A stretch of DNA of 64,000 nt from an uncultured Bacteroidales bacterium (GCA_944326265.1 CALVDE010000002.1:124001-188000); one strand, 5' to 3'; positions 1 through 9,048 are shown, counted from the first letter of the stretch. The notes: generated by a model not told the origin, from the letters alone. A program made the numbers and translations.

Positions 1-1289
1 GACGACCCAACGTAGGTAAATCAACCCTTTTCAACCGCCTTGTAGGTATGCGCCAGGCCATCGTCGATGAGACGGCCGGAGTCACCCGCGACCGCCATTA
101 CGGTCAGTGCGAGTGGTGCGGCACCACTTTCTCGGTGGTGGATACCGGAGGATACACCTCCAACTCCGAGGATGTATTCGAGGAGGAGATCCGCAAGCAG
201 GTGATGATCGCCATCGAGGAGGCCGACGTAATCCTGTTTCTGGTGGAAGTAGGCACCGGCATTACCGACTTCGATGAGGAGATCGCCGACATCCTGCGCC
301 GCAGTTCCAAGCCTGTCCTGCTGGTGGTCAACAAAGTAGACAGCGCGGACAAGCGATTCGACTCATATCAGTTCTACTCCCTGGGACTGGGTGATCCCTG
401 GGACATCTCCTCGGCCAACGGCAGCGGCACCGGCGACATGCTGGACAAACTGGTCTCCATGCTCCCGGCAGACAAGGCAGCCGAAGACCCGCATGCCGGA
501 GTTCCCCGCATCGCCATCGTAGGCCGCCCCAACGCCGGCAAGTCCTCGATTACCAACGCATTCCTCGGAGAGGAGCGCAACATCGTCACCCCCGTGGCCG
601 GCACCACCCGCGACGCAGTGGAATCGTACTACAACAAGTTCGGCCACGAATTCATCCTCGTAGACACCGCTGGTCTGCGCAAGAAGACCAAGGTCAGCGA
701 GGACCTGGAGTTCTACTCCGTAATGAGGGCCATCCGCGCCATCGAGCACTCCGATGTATGCATCCTGATGATCGACGCACAGTACGGAATCGAGGCCCAG
801 GACATGGCCATCTTCAACCTCATTCTCAAGAACAGCAAGGGCTGCGTGGTGGCCGTCAACAAGTGGGACCTCATCGAAAACAAGACCAACAACACCATGA
901 AGGAGTACACCGAGTCCATCCGCAAGCGGCTCGCCCCCTTCAGCGACATCCCGGTCATCTTCACATCGGTAATCAAGAAACAGAGAATCCTCGACGTGCT
1001 GGATGCTGCCGCCAAGGTCTGGGACAACTACTCCCGGAAGATCCCCACCTCCGCCCTCAACGAGGTCATGCTCGAGGAGATCGAGAACTATCCTCCCCCC
1101 TCGACCAAGGGCAAGTTCATCAAGATCAAATACATTACCCAGCTGCCCACCGCCTGTCCGTCATTCGCTTTCTTCTGCAATCTGCCGCAGTATATCGGGG
1201 CTCCTTACAAGAGATTCCTGGAGAACAAGCTGCGCAGTCACTTCGATTTCACCGGCTGTCCCATAAGAATATTTATGAGACAAAAATAA
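1..1289 (+). CDS. der: Ribosome biogenesis GTPase Der (EngA), 5' end missing
   Basis: Tandem-domain GTPase needed for 50S ribosomal subunit maturation. The frame is open from base 3 and the first visible residues, [15 protein letters not shown], are the P-loop of the first G domain, so only a few N-terminal residues are missing. G domain 1 continues with DTGGY (G3) and NKVD (G4). G domain 2 carries [17 protein letters not shown] and NKWD. The last ~90 residues match the KH-like RNA-binding domain of the family. About 428 residues are visible, against roughly 435-450 for full-length Der. The ATG at base 48 is internal to the P-loop region and is not the start. The stop is followed directly by a long inverted repeat. 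Confidence 0.97.
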   Translation, partial: RPNVGKSTLFNRLVGMRQAIVDETAGVTRDRHYGQCEWCGTTFSVVDTGGYTSNSEDVFEEEIRKQVMIAIEEADVILFLVEVGTGITDFDEEIADILRRSSKPVLLVVNKVDSADKRFDSYQFYSLGLGDPWDISSANGSGTGDMLDKLVSMLPADKAAEDPHAGVPRIAIVGRPNAGKSSITNAFLGEERNIVTPVAGTTRDAVESYYNKFGHEFILVDTAGLRKKTKVSEDLEFYSVMRAIRAIEHSDVCILMIDAQYGIEAQDMAIFNLILKNSKGCVVAVNKWDLIENKTNNTMKEYTESIRKRLAPFSDIPVIFTSVIKKQRILDVLDAAAKVWDNYSRKIPTSALNEVMLEEIENYPPPSTKGKFIKIKYITQLPTACPSFAFFCNLPQYIGAPYKRFLENKLRSHFDFTGCPIRIFMRQK

Positions 1290-1293
1290 CCGG

Positions 1294-1409
1294 CGCTTCA
1301 GAGCGGGTAAAATGCAAGGCGTCAAGGTTCGCGGTGAGGGAGTTTACTGAGCGTAAATGACCGAGCCGCGATACCGCAGACAACGCAGCAGTTTGCCCGC
1401 TCTGAAGCG
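1294..1409. repeat. 116-nt nested inverted repeat between convergent genes, possible bidirectional terminator
   Basis: The 18-nt left arm at 1294-1311 (CGCTTCAGAGCGGGTAAA) is the reverse complement of 1392-1409 except for one position. Inside it, CGCGG (1330-1334) pairs with CCGCG (1366-1370), and at the centre GTTTAC faces GTAAAT. The whole segment can fold as one long imperfect hairpin on either strand. It fills the gap between the der stop and the stop of the minus-strand gene at 1411. Its position suits a bidirectional terminator; its length and nesting also suit an interspersed palindromic element. No second copy is visible in this window. Confidence 0.75.
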
Positions 1410-1410
1410 T

Positions 1411-1833
1411 TTACTGTTTTTCGATTTTGAGCTGCTCAATGTAGTTCCCGGCATCGTTGGTCTTGACCAGAATCGTGACTGTGAACATATTGCCGCCGCT
1501 GTCCAGATTGCCGACGGCGTATTCCATCGGATATGAGCCGCTCTTATAGACTATCTCAAAGCAACGCGGAGTATAGTCGGTAAAGAAATTACGGATTATC
1601 TGACGGGCCTGATTACGGCTGCAGTTGGAAACCGTTCCCATGACATCTATCTGGAGATTGTCGGCGAACCATGCCGCAAGGCACTCAGCATCACCGCGCT
1701 GCATATACTTAGATATAGGAACAAACACATTGCAGTCATCACTTCCGTCATCACACACTGCCTTGTTCTGGGAGAAAGACGGAAATGAGAAGAAGAATAA
1801 ACATCCGAGAGTCAATAACAATCTATTCATCTG
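1411..1833 (-). CDS. Secreted NTF2-like protein (DUF4783-type)
   Basis: Small exported protein of about 140 residues, of unknown function. From Met at 1833 it begins MNRLLLTLGCLFFFSFPSFSQ, a clean signal peptide ending at the SFSQ site. The mature part, with a conserved-looking segment GDAECLAAWFADNLQIDVMG and a C-terminal beta-rich half ending YIEQLKIEKQ, resembles the DUF4783 group of SnoaL/NTF2-fold proteins common in Bacteroidetes (recognised by eye). An upstream ATG at 1854 would add seven residues (MRAKWNRQ); I prefer 1833 because the signal peptide is then normal and a -7-like box at 1862-1869 would give a short leader. The fold suggests small-molecule binding, but no substrate can be inferred. 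Confidence 0.75.
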   Translation of the reverse strand, partial: QMNRLLLTLGCLFFFSFPSFSQNKAVCDDGSDDCNVFVPISKYMQRGDAECLAAWFADNLQIDVMGTVSNCSRNQARQIIRNFFTDYTPRCFEIVYKSGSYPMEYAVGNLDSGGNMFTVTILVKTNDAGNYIEQLKIEKQ

Positions 1834-1861
1834 TCTGTTCCATTTTGCTCTCATTCTTTAG

Positions 1862-1869
1862 CAAAATTC
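1862..1869 (-). promoter_or_regulatory. Weak Bacteroidetes -7 box for the NTF2-like gene
   Basis: Reading the minus strand, GAATTTTG matches TAnnTTTG at all but the first base. It lies 7 nt before the ATG at 1854 and 28 nt before the preferred ATG at 1833. Confidence 0.35.
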
Positions 1870-1926
1870 AGGCCATTATAAGAAAAGACGTTTAAAATTT
1901 TCTTAGAGACTGTCTGGATTTTTTCT

Positions 1927-1934
1927 TACTTTTG
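1927..1934 (+). promoter_or_regulatory. Bacteroidetes -7 box for rlmH
   Basis: TACTTTTG is a full match to the TAnnTTTG -7 consensus and lies 19 nt before the rlmH ATG at 1954. No convincing -33 TTG is seen. It probably also drives the sensor kinase gene downstream. Confidence 0.6.
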
Positions 1935-1953
1935 TAAGCTAAAGGTCCCAGGC

Positions 1954-2427
1954 ATGAGGATAACATTGATAACAACAGGCAAGACAACCTTTGACTATAT
2001 CAAGGAAGGCATGGCCATATACGAGAAAAGGATAGGCCGGTACCTCCAGTTCTCACGTACCGAGATACCGGCCCTGCAGGGTACGGCATCAATGCCTGTC
2101 CAGGAAATCCGCAACAGGGAAGGCGAGCTGATACTTAAAAAGATAAAGCCTGAGGACCGTGTCGTGATACTCGACGAAAAAGGCAGCCGCTACACATCAG
2201 CCGCCTGGGCCGCGCATCTGGAGCACCTGATGAATACCGGCACACGCAGCCTTGTATTCATCATAGGAGGAGCCTACGGATTCTCCGAGAAGGTCCGCGA
2301 ACGGGCAGACAGCATGCTGTCTCTGTCAGACATGACCTTCTCGCACCAGATAATAAGGCTCTTCTTTGAAGAGCAGCTCTACAGGGCCATGACCATCATC
2401 AAAGGAGAACCGTATCACAACGAATAG
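1954..2427 (+). CDS. rlmH: 23S rRNA pseudouridine-1915 N3-methyltransferase RlmH
   Basis: SPOUT-class methyltransferase that uses S-adenosylmethionine to methylate pseudouridine 1915 in helix 69 of 23S rRNA. The 157-residue length is standard. The N-terminus (MRITLITTGKTTFDYIKEG) fits the family, and the C-terminal trefoil-knot signature is present as FIIGGAYGF followed by LSLSDMTFSHQIIRLFFEEQLYRA, then the usual end PYHNE. A promoter box lies just upstream. The stop is 3 nt before the sensor kinase gene, so the two are very likely cotranscribed. Confidence 0.97.
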   Translation: MRITLITTGKTTFDYIKEGMAIYEKRIGRYLQFSRTEIPALQGTASMPVQEIRNREGELILKKIKPEDRVVILDEKGSRYTSAAWAAHLEHLMNTGTRSLVFIIGGAYGFSEKVRERADSMLSLSDMTFSHQIIRLFFEEQLYRAMTIIKGEPYHNE

Positions 2428-2430
2428 CCC

Positions 2431-5400
2431 ATGAAGAAGCGCCTGAAAGAAATATACGGCTGGACAACCGCCAATCTTACGTCTATATTCTGGCTGCTGG
2501 CCATGGTGTGCTTCTTCGTTTCCTTCCTTGAAATCAGCCCCGCATCACCGGGCAGGAGGGCGGACAAGGTCGAGCGTATGCTGCACAAACGGGAAAAAGT
2601 CCTCCAGGCATATGTGGACAGGGCATTTGACGTTCCGAAAGACGAGTGGGTAAGATTCGAGCACTTTCCGGAGGACATGGTCCTGTACAAATATGTGAAC
2701 GGCACGCTCCAGAGCTGGGTCAACACATTCCCGATAAGCAACGACGGCATATCCGTATCGTCATCCTGGTACAGGATTCATGATCTCAGGAACAAGAACA
2801 TATTCAACACCCCCCTTGCCTTTCTCACTGACAGCGTACAGTATGTCAATCTCGGTCCCAAATGGTACGTGGTCAAGATCTTCGACAGGAGAAACACGCG
2901 CATCATCGCCGCAATCGAGGTACTTGAGCAGTATATGTCCGAGAATCCGGCCCTCAGGAATTCCAACAACCGGAACCTTGGACTCAATTCCCATTATACG
3001 GCCGTGCCTCCGTACATTGACGATGCGAGCGTTGTCCGCGCCTCTGACGGCACCCCGGTATTCTCAGTCCTGCGGACCGACATGATGTCCGGAAACGACC
3101 GGCCTTCAGGCATGAGATGGGCGGCCCTGATACTCGCTGTCTGCGCCATAATGTATTACCAGCACAGACGGAAAGGTCTCCGCGTCATGTACTTCGGCCT
3201 TGGCGGACTGGCAGTCCTGCAGCTGTGCAGTTTTCTGATGACAGGAGACACATCTGCCAATACCAAGTTCTTCTCCCCGATGCTTTATGCTGACGGGAAC
3301 TTCAACTCTCCCGGAGCCCTGCTCATCTTCAATACATTCCTGGTTCTGTACTGCGCTGTCGCATACATGGCCCGGAAATCAATCCTGAGACACATACGCA
3401 CATCCAGGCCCGTACTCAGAAGGCTGAAAATCTCGGTCCTCGGCCTTACGGTACCGGTACTGGCCGCATACATACACTTCACGTTCAAGTCGGTGATTCT
3501 CAACTCAGGCATCAGCCTTGACCTGTACCGAATCAACGCCATAGACACCTATACGGTACTGACCTATCTCTCATACGGGCTGCTTTTCCTGGCCGTGCTC
3601 TTCATAATCACGCTCTTTCTCTCCGCCGCATCAGGCTTCTATGTCCGCCGGCGCAAGAAACTTTCCCGAAGGCTGCTTCTGGGATATATCTTCATAATCG
3701 CAGCCTACATGACCTCAGCCGTAGGCATCTACGGATTTCAAAAGGAATCCGAATACCTGAGGGTACTCACCGGGCGCATGGCAATAGAGCGTGACCTGGA
3801 TCTGGAGATGCAGCTTCAGGCCATAGAGAAAAGCCTTATATCCGACCCGTTCATACGCAGGCTGGCCGGCAATCCGGAATACGAGAACATAATACTCAAC
3901 CGTCTGGCTGAAAGATATTTCTTCAACATCATGCCGGAGTACGACATCAAGTTGACCATCTGCAACATGTACCAGAGGATCCAGACCGACAAATACTCCA
4001 CGACAGGATGCTTCAAATATTTCAAGGACATTATCGACAATTACGGAGTCCCTCTCTCAGACATATCCGCCTTCTACTATCTGGACTATTTCCGCAACAC
4101 GATCAGTTACCTGGGAGCCTTCAGCATCCTGCGCGGCGGCATAAGATATGACCTGTATATCGAACTGGACTCCAAGGGCAGCGCTGACAACATAGGATAC
4201 CCGTCCGTGCTTCTTGACAACACAAGCACAGTCGCCACCTACATCCCCTACCCCTACTCCATGGCACGGTACCACAACGGACGGATAACAAGCCATCAGG
4301 GACGGTACAACTTCCCCGTAACCGTCAATCCCAATATCTACGAGGACGGTTTCTCGCATTATTTTTACGGAGACAACGTAGTATTCATAAACAAATTGCC
4401 GGGCACGAACCTGATAGCCGTAAGCAGACCGGCCAGAGGCTTCTTCCCGTCACTGATATCCTTCTCGTATCTGTTCCTGTTCTGCGCACTCATCATCATA
4501 GGCATACCGAGGCTTTTCAGGAGAAGACACAAGGAATCCCAGTTCCGTACAAAAAGGTCTTTCCGCATGAAGATGACCGTATTCCTGACCATATCCACAG
4601 TCACGGCCCTTATTTTCATGGCCATAGGAAGCGTCCTCATCATTCTGGGATACATCGGCAACAACAACACGGCGATAATGGAGGAGAAACTCATGTCGAT
4701 ACAGGGAGACCTTAACCAGATGTCCGGATCCATCGACAGGTACAGTGAGTTCAACTCTTCAGAGATATTCGACATCCTGGATGCCATATCCAGGAACTCA
4801 CAGGTGGACATCAACCTGTTCAGCCCCAACGGGAAGCTCATCCACACCACGAAGCCGGAGATATTCAACGAATACCTTTCCAGCACCAGAATGAACCAGA
4901 ACGCCTATTACGAACTGGTCATCAACCACAGGATGCAGCTCATTCAGGAGGAACGGATATCCACCCTGGATTACTACTCCCTCTACTCACCCGTGTACAA
5001 CGACAACGGCGAGCTCCTGGGCATAGCCAACATACCGTACTTCGTGACAGACACCAATTTTGAGTACGATGCGACTCCCCTTATCGCCACCATAGTCAAC
5101 CTGTACCTGATTTTCATCATAGCCGCGCTTCTGGTGGGCATCGCCATGTCCAACTCCATAACCAGGCCGCTCAAGGAAATCAGCCGCAACATGCAGGCCA
5201 TGGACATCACCCACAAGGTCGAGCACATCAACTACAAGGCTGACGACGAGCTCGGCCTGCTGGTAAAGACCTACAACAAGATGATCGACGACCTGGACAG
5301 AAGCACCAGGGAGCTGGCCCAGAACGAGAGAGAGAAAGCATGGAGCGAGATGGCCCGCCAGATCGCCCACGAGATAAAGAATCCGCTCACCCCCATGAAA

Positions 5401-6021
5401 ATCAGCATCCAGCACCTTGCCCTCATCAAGAAACAGGGCAATCCGGAATGGAAGGACCGCTTCGATGCTCTTGCGTCCATGCTGATAGAGCAGATAGACA
5501 TTCTGTCCAATACCGCCAGCGAATTCTCCAGCTTCGCCAAACTCTATCAGGAAGAGGAGACTCAGGTAGACCTAGTGAAGATACTGTCAGAACAGAAAGT
5601 CCTGTTCGACAACAGGGACAACATAGTGATGAACTTCCGCAGCCACGTGGAAAAGGCCGTTGTACTCGCAAGAAAAGAGCAGATAACCAGGACATTCGTC
5701 AATCTGATAACCAACGCCATCCAGGCAGTGGAAAGCATGGACGAGGGAATAATAAACATTACCCTGAAAATGAATTCGGGCCGTTTCCAGATAGACATAG
5801 AGGACAACGGCAGCGGAGTTCCGGAAGAGAATCTCGGAAAGCTCTTCAGCCCCAACTTCACCACAAAGAGCAGGGGGTCCGGTCTGGGACTGGCCATCTG
5901 CAGGAGCATTGTCACCCAGAGCCACGGTGACATCTACTATTCCAAGTCACAGGAACTGGGCGGGGCGGACTTCACAGTAACCCTTCCCATGTATATCGAG
6001 GCTTCGGAAGACTACACTTAA
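2431..6021 (+). CDS. Large NtrY-like membrane sensor histidine kinase
   Basis: 1196-residue membrane histidine kinase. An N-terminal membrane segment (~residues 18-35) is followed by an extracytoplasmic region, then a block of about six transmembrane helices (~220-440), a second extracytoplasmic region (~450-670), two more helices around 675-770, a third sensor region, and a last helix (~890-915) leading into a HAMP domain (SNSITRPLKEISRNMQAMD). The kinase core has the H-box MARQIAHEIKNPLTPMK with phospho-acceptor His980, an N-box (NLITNAIQAVE), DNGSGVP and GSGLGLAI. The H-box wording (HEIKNPLTP) is typical of the NtrY family. The gene follows rlmH by 3 nt and converges on an NtrC-type regulator whose stop is 7 nt away, its probable partner. 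The signal sensed cannot be read from the sequence. At ~1200 residues it is much longer than classical NtrY. Confidence 0.93.
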   Translation: MKKRLKEIYGWTTANLTSIFWLLAMVCFFVSFLEISPASPGRRADKVERMLHKREKVLQAYVDRAFDVPKDEWVRFEHFPEDMVLYKYVNGTLQSWVNTFPISNDGISVSSSWYRIHDLRNKNIFNTPLAFLTDSVQYVNLGPKWYVVKIFDRRNTRIIAAIEVLEQYMSENPALRNSNNRNLGLNSHYTAVPPYIDDASVVRASDGTPVFSVLRTDMMSGNDRPSGMRWAALILAVCAIMYYQHRRKGLRVMYFGLGGLAVLQLCSFLMTGDTSANTKFFSPMLYADGNFNSPGALLIFNTFLVLYCAVAYMARKSILRHIRTSRPVLRRLKISVLGLTVPVLAAYIHFTFKSVILNSGISLDLYRINAIDTYTVLTYLSYGLLFLAVLFIITLFLSAASGFYVRRRKKLSRRLLLGYIFIIAAYMTSAVGIYGFQKESEYLRVLTGRMAIERDLDLEMQLQAIEKSLISDPFIRRLAGNPEYENIILNRLAERYFFNIMPEYDIKLTICNMYQRIQTDKYSTTGCFKYFKDIIDNYGVPLSDISAFYYLDYFRNTISYLGAFSILRGGIRYDLYIELDSKGSADNIGYPSVLLDNTSTVATYIPYPYSMARYHNGRITSHQGRYNFPVTVNPNIYEDGFSHYFYGDNVVFINKLPGTNLIAVSRPARGFFPSLISFSYLFLFCALIIIGIPRLFRRRHKESQFRTKRSFRMKMTVFLTISTVTALIFMAIGSVLIILGYIGNNNTAIMEEKLMSIQGDLNQMSGSIDRYSEFNSSEIFDILDAISRNSQVDINLFSPNGKLIHTTKPEIFNEYLSSTRMNQNAYYELVINHRMQLIQEERISTLDYYSLYSPVYNDNGELLGIANIPYFVTDTNFEYDATPLIATIVNLYLIFIIAALLVGIAMSNSITRPLKEISRNMQAMDITHKVEHINYKADDELGLLVKTYNKMIDDLDRSTRELAQNEREKAWSEMARQIAHEIKNPLTPMKISIQHLALIKKQGNPEWKDRFDALASMLIEQIDILSNTASEFSSFAKLYQEEETQVDLVKILSEQKVLFDNRDNIVMNFRSHVEKAVVLARKEQITRTFVNLITNAIQAVESMDEGIINITLKMNSGRFQIDIEDNGSGVPEENLGKLFSPNFTTKSRGSGLGLAICRSIVTQSHGDIYYSKSQELGGADFTVTLPMYIEASEDYT

Positions 6022-6028
6022 AACCGCC

Positions 6029-7186
6029 TTAGCCTGGAAGGGCGAAAGTCATCACATCTTCTTTTGTGATACGGGCATTGGACAGGATAAGAAGACGCTC
6101 CACGACATTGCGCAGCTCGCGTATGTTGCCGCTCCAGGCATGATTGCAGAGCTCTTCCACCGCGTCTGCGTCTATTTCCTTGACCGGCTTGCCCGATTCC
6201 TGGCAGATCTGCCTGATGAAATGCTCTATGAGCATCGGGATATCCTCCCGTCTTTCCGCCAGCGACGGTACGCGGATGACTATGACGCTGATTCGGTGAT
6301 ACAGGTCCTCGCGGAAGTTGCCTTTCTCAATCTCCTCCTTCAGGTTCTTGTTGGTGGCGGCCACGACCCTGACATTGACGGTTATGTCCTTGTCACCGCC
6401 GACCTTGGTCAGCTTGTTCTCCTGCAGCACGCGGAGCACCTTGGCCTGGGCTGCGAGGGACATGTCGCCTATCTCGTCCAGGAAGAGGGTACCGCCGTCA
6501 GCCTGCTCGAACTTGCCCTTGTGCTGTTTCTGCGCACCGGTGAAGGCACCTTTCTCGTGTCCGAAAAGCTCGCTCTCTATCAGCTCGCCCGGAATGGCCG
6601 CGCAGTTGACCTCGACAAACGGCATGGACGCACGGTCGCTCTTCTCATGCAGCCACCTTGCCACCAGTTCCTTGCCGGTACCGTTGGCGCCTGTAATCAG
6701 GACCCTGGCGTCGGTCGGGGCCACCCGGTCGATCATATTCTTGATGCGGACGATGGACGGAGACTCTCCGATTATCTCCTGCACCCCGCCGACCTTCTTC
6801 TTGAGGATCCTGGTCTCACGGACCAGGGAACCCTTATCCACCGCATTTTTCAAGGTGATGAGGATCCTATTGAGGTCCAACGGCTTCTGAATAAAGTCGA
6901 AAGCACCTTTCTTGATGCAGTCCACCGCCGTATCTATCGATCCGTGGCCGGAAATCATCACGACGGGAGTCTCGTTACCGCTCTCGGCGAGCTTGTCCAG
7001 CACCTCCACCCCGTCCATTCCAGGCATCTTGATGTCACAGAATATCACGTCGAAATTACCTGCGGAGGCCGCCTCCAGCCCGGAGGCCCCGTCCTCGGCC
7101 AAAGTTATCTGATGACCCTCAAACTCAAGAATCTCCTTGAGCGTGTTGCGGATGCTCCGCTCATCGTCTATGATAAGTACTTTCAT
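6029..7186 (-). CDS. NtrC-type sigma-54 response regulator without DNA-binding domain
   Basis: 385-residue two-component regulator. Residues 1-120 form a receiver domain with acidic pocket DDE (7-9), phospho-acceptor Asp51 in CDIKMPG and the conserved Lys in FIQKP. Residues ~140-370 form a sigma-54 AAA+ domain with Walker A GANGTGKE, the sigma-54-contacting GAFTGA loop, Walker B TLFLDEIGDM and an arginine-finger region (FREDLYHRI). The protein ends right after the AAA+ helical lid (RITKEDVMTFALPG); the Fis-type helix-turn-helix found in ordinary NtrC (~470 residues) is absent. It probably activates sigma-54 RNA polymerase from solution, as described for FlgR- and CtcC-like activators (inference). 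Its own promoter box lies at 7210-7217. The convergent kinase gene is its likely cognate. Confidence 0.94.
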   Translation of the reverse strand: MKVLIIDDERSIRNTLKEILEFEGHQITLAEDGASGLEAASAGNFDVIFCDIKMPGMDGVEVLDKLAESGNETPVVMISGHGSIDTAVDCIKKGAFDFIQKPLDLNRILITLKNAVDKGSLVRETRILKKKVGGVQEIIGESPSIVRIKNMIDRVAPTDARVLITGANGTGKELVARWLHEKSDRASMPFVEVNCAAIPGELIESELFGHEKGAFTGAQKQHKGKFEQADGGTLFLDEIGDMSLAAQAKVLRVLQENKLTKVGGDKDITVNVRVVAATNKNLKEEIEKGNFREDLYHRISVIVIRVPSLAERREDIPMLIEHFIRQICQESGKPVKEIDADAVEELCNHAWSGNIRELRNVVERLLILSNARITKEDVMTFALPG

Positions 7187-7209
7187 TGCTTTTCAGATTT
7201 TCAAGGAGA

Positions 7210-7217
7210 CAAATATA
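7210..7217 (-). promoter_or_regulatory. -7 box for the NtrC-type regulator
   Basis: On the minus strand TATATTTG is a full TAnnTTTG match, 23 nt before the regulator ATG at 7186. It is back-to-back with the dnaX promoter at 7250-7257. Confidence 0.6.
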
Positions 7218-7249
7218 CAACTTTAATGCCGGAATTCCGACAGTTTCCG

Positions 7250-7257
7250 TATCTTTG
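7250..7257 (+). promoter_or_regulatory. -7 box for dnaX
   Basis: TATCTTTG is a full TAnnTTTG match, 15 nt before the ATG at 7273. Its position rules out the longer reading that begins at a TTG at 7186, which lies upstream of this promoter. Confidence 0.65.
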
Positions 7258-7272
7258 GCAGTTATTCGAGTT

Positions 7273-9030
7273 ATGGAACAGTTTATAGTATCAGCCAGGA
7301 AATACAGGCCCGACACTTTCGAGTCGCTCATCGGCCAGGAGAACATCGCCAGGACCCTGAAGAACTCCATCATCAGGGGGCAGCTCGCCCACGCCTACCT
7401 CTTCTGCGGACCGCGCGGAGTGGGCAAGACCACCACAGCCAGGATATTCGCCAAGTCCATCAACTGCCTCAATCCCGGCCCCGACATGGAGCCCTGCGGC
7501 AAGTGCGAGTCCTGCCTGTCCTTCGCCGAGGGCCGCTCCTACTGCATCCATGAGCTCGACGCAGCCTCAAACAACTCCGTGGACGACATCCGCAACCTCA
7601 CCGACATGGTCCGCATCCCGCCCCAGGTCGGCAGATACAGCGTCTACATCATCGACGAGGTGCACATGCTCTCGTCCGCAGCCTTCAACGCCTTCCTCAA
7701 GACCCTCGAGGAGCCGCCGGCACATGCGATTTTCATACTGGCCACCACCGAGAAGCACAAGATACTCCCGACCATCCTCTCACGCTGCCAGACATTCGAC
7801 TTCAACCGCATCAGCGTCCCCGACATCGTGCGCAACCTCACGGACATCGCCGCCAAGGAAAGCATCACCATAGACAACGAGAGCCTGCACGTCATCGCGG
7901 TAAAGGCCGACGGAGCCATGAGGGACGCCCTCACGATCTTCGACCAAACCGTGGCTTTCTGCGGAAAGGAAGTCCGGTACGAGGATGTCATCCGCGACCT
8001 GAACGTACTGGACTACGAATACTACTTCAGGATAGTGGACAATTCCCTGGCCGGGGACTACATGTCCTCCCTGCTGCTGCTGGACGAGATCCTCTCCAAA
8101 GGATTCAATGCCCTGTATTTTGTATCAGGACTGAGCACGCATCTGCGTGATCTTCTTATATGCCGCAGTTCGACCGGGTCCTCCCTGCTGTCACTGCCGC
8201 CGTCTCTGGTGGACAGATACAAGGAGCAGGCCGCCCGGTGCTCCGTACAGTTCATTTTCAACTCTCTCAGCATCACGACAGGATGCGAGGCGGCCTACAG
8301 ACAGAGCGGCAACCAGCGTCTGCTCATCGAGTTCGCCCTGATGCGGCTTGCGGAGAAGAATGCGACGCAGCCTCCCGCCCGACCGGCGGAGCAACCGGAA
8401 AAACAGTCCGGGATGCAGCCTGAAAAGCAACCCGAAAAGCAGCCTGAAAGACAGCCGGAGAAACAGATGACTGCGGCCGGACAACCCGGGACACCACAGG
8501 CGGAAGCTCCACGGACAACCGGACAGCAGCCCGCACCACGGACGGAAGGACCACGGACAGGCCTGCCAGGATTCTCCCTGAAAGAAATGCTCAGCAAGGC
8601 TGAGAAGATGGAATCCGACGGGAATACGGGGGAAGAAGTGCTTGAAGACGTGCCGCTCACCTATGAATCCATAATGGATGCATGGCAGGGACTCGCCGAC
8701 TCCTGGAAAGCAGCCGGCAGAAGTTCCATGTCCACTGTAATGATGCTGCACAGTCCCGGCATAGATATTGAGAATGCTGTGCTGACATTTTACGTCAGCA
8801 ACTCAGCACAGCAGGATTTCATACGGGAGAAGAACCTGACCAAGATGGAAGCCTCGCTGCGCAGAGCATTGAGAAACAGAACCATTAAGATAGATGTCCA
8901 GATCTACGAGCCAGAAGACGGCGGAAAGAAAGCAGTACCCTACATGCCCACGGACAAAGCCCGCTTCCTGACAGCCAGAAAGCCCGAGCTGGGTGAGCTG
9001 GTGAAGGATCTTGAACTGGATGTCAAATAA
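7273..9030 (+). CDS. dnaX: DNA polymerase III subunit gamma/tau
   Basis: Clamp-loader ATPase of the replisome. From ATG 7273 the protein is 585 residues and begins MEQFIVSARKYRPDTFESLIG, the usual DnaX start. It shows Walker A GPRGVGKTTTARIFA, a zinc knuckle (CGKCESC with a preceding Cys), Walker B/DEVHMLS, and the sensor segment around PTILSRCQTFDF. Residues ~375-430 form a Gln/Pro/Glu/Lys-rich linker with tandem QPEK units, followed by a C-terminal domain (~445-585) that would be tau-specific. I looked for an A-AAA-AAG-type slippery heptamer in the linker and saw none in frame, so a separate gamma form is not supported. lptB follows after 18 nt. Confidence 0.95.
   Translation: MEQFIVSARKYRPDTFESLIGQENIARTLKNSIIRGQLAHAYLFCGPRGVGKTTTARIFAKSINCLNPGPDMEPCGKCESCLSFAEGRSYCIHELDAASNNSVDDIRNLTDMVRIPPQVGRYSVYIIDEVHMLSSAAFNAFLKTLEEPPAHAIFILATTEKHKILPTILSRCQTFDFNRISVPDIVRNLTDIAAKESITIDNESLHVIAVKADGAMRDALTIFDQTVAFCGKEVRYEDVIRDLNVLDYEYYFRIVDNSLAGDYMSSLLLLDEILSKGFNALYFVSGLSTHLRDLLICRSSTGSSLLSLPPSLVDRYKEQAARCSVQFIFNSLSITTGCEAAYRQSGNQRLLIEFALMRLAEKNATQPPARPAEQPEKQSGMQPEKQPEKQPERQPEKQMTAAGQPGTPQAEAPRTTGQQPAPRTEGPRTGLPGFSLKEMLSKAEKMESDGNTGEEVLEDVPLTYESIMDAWQGLADSWKAAGRSSMSTVMMLHSPGIDIENAVLTFYVSNSAQQDFIREKNLTKMEASLRRALRNRTIKIDVQIYEPEDGGKKAVPYMPTDKARFLTARKPELGELVKDLELDVK
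8392..8466 (+). repeat. Tandem 12-nt repeats encoding QPEK units in the DnaX linker
   Basis: Degenerate 12-nt units (CAGCCTGAAAAG-like) encode QPEK, QSGM, QPEK, QPEK, QPER, QPEK in a row between the ATPase core and the C-terminal domain of DnaX. Unit-number change by slippage would leave the frame intact. Confidence 0.7.
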
Positions 9031-9048
9031 CAATAACCCACATCAAAC

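Noticed and set aside
7186-7272. N-terminal extension of dnaX from a TTG at 7186 (29 extra residues)
   Set aside because: The family start MEQFIVSARKYRPDTFESLIG is at 7273 and a full -7 box at 7250-7257 lies inside the extension.
6140-7288. 382-codon plus-strand open frame opposite the NtrC-type regulator
   Set aside because: It is the antisense of a clear AAA+ gene; its translation has no recognisable domain.
8398-8430. Programmed frameshift site in dnaX giving a gamma form
   Set aside because: No in-frame A-AAA-AAG-like slippery heptamer with a following stop in the -1 frame was found.
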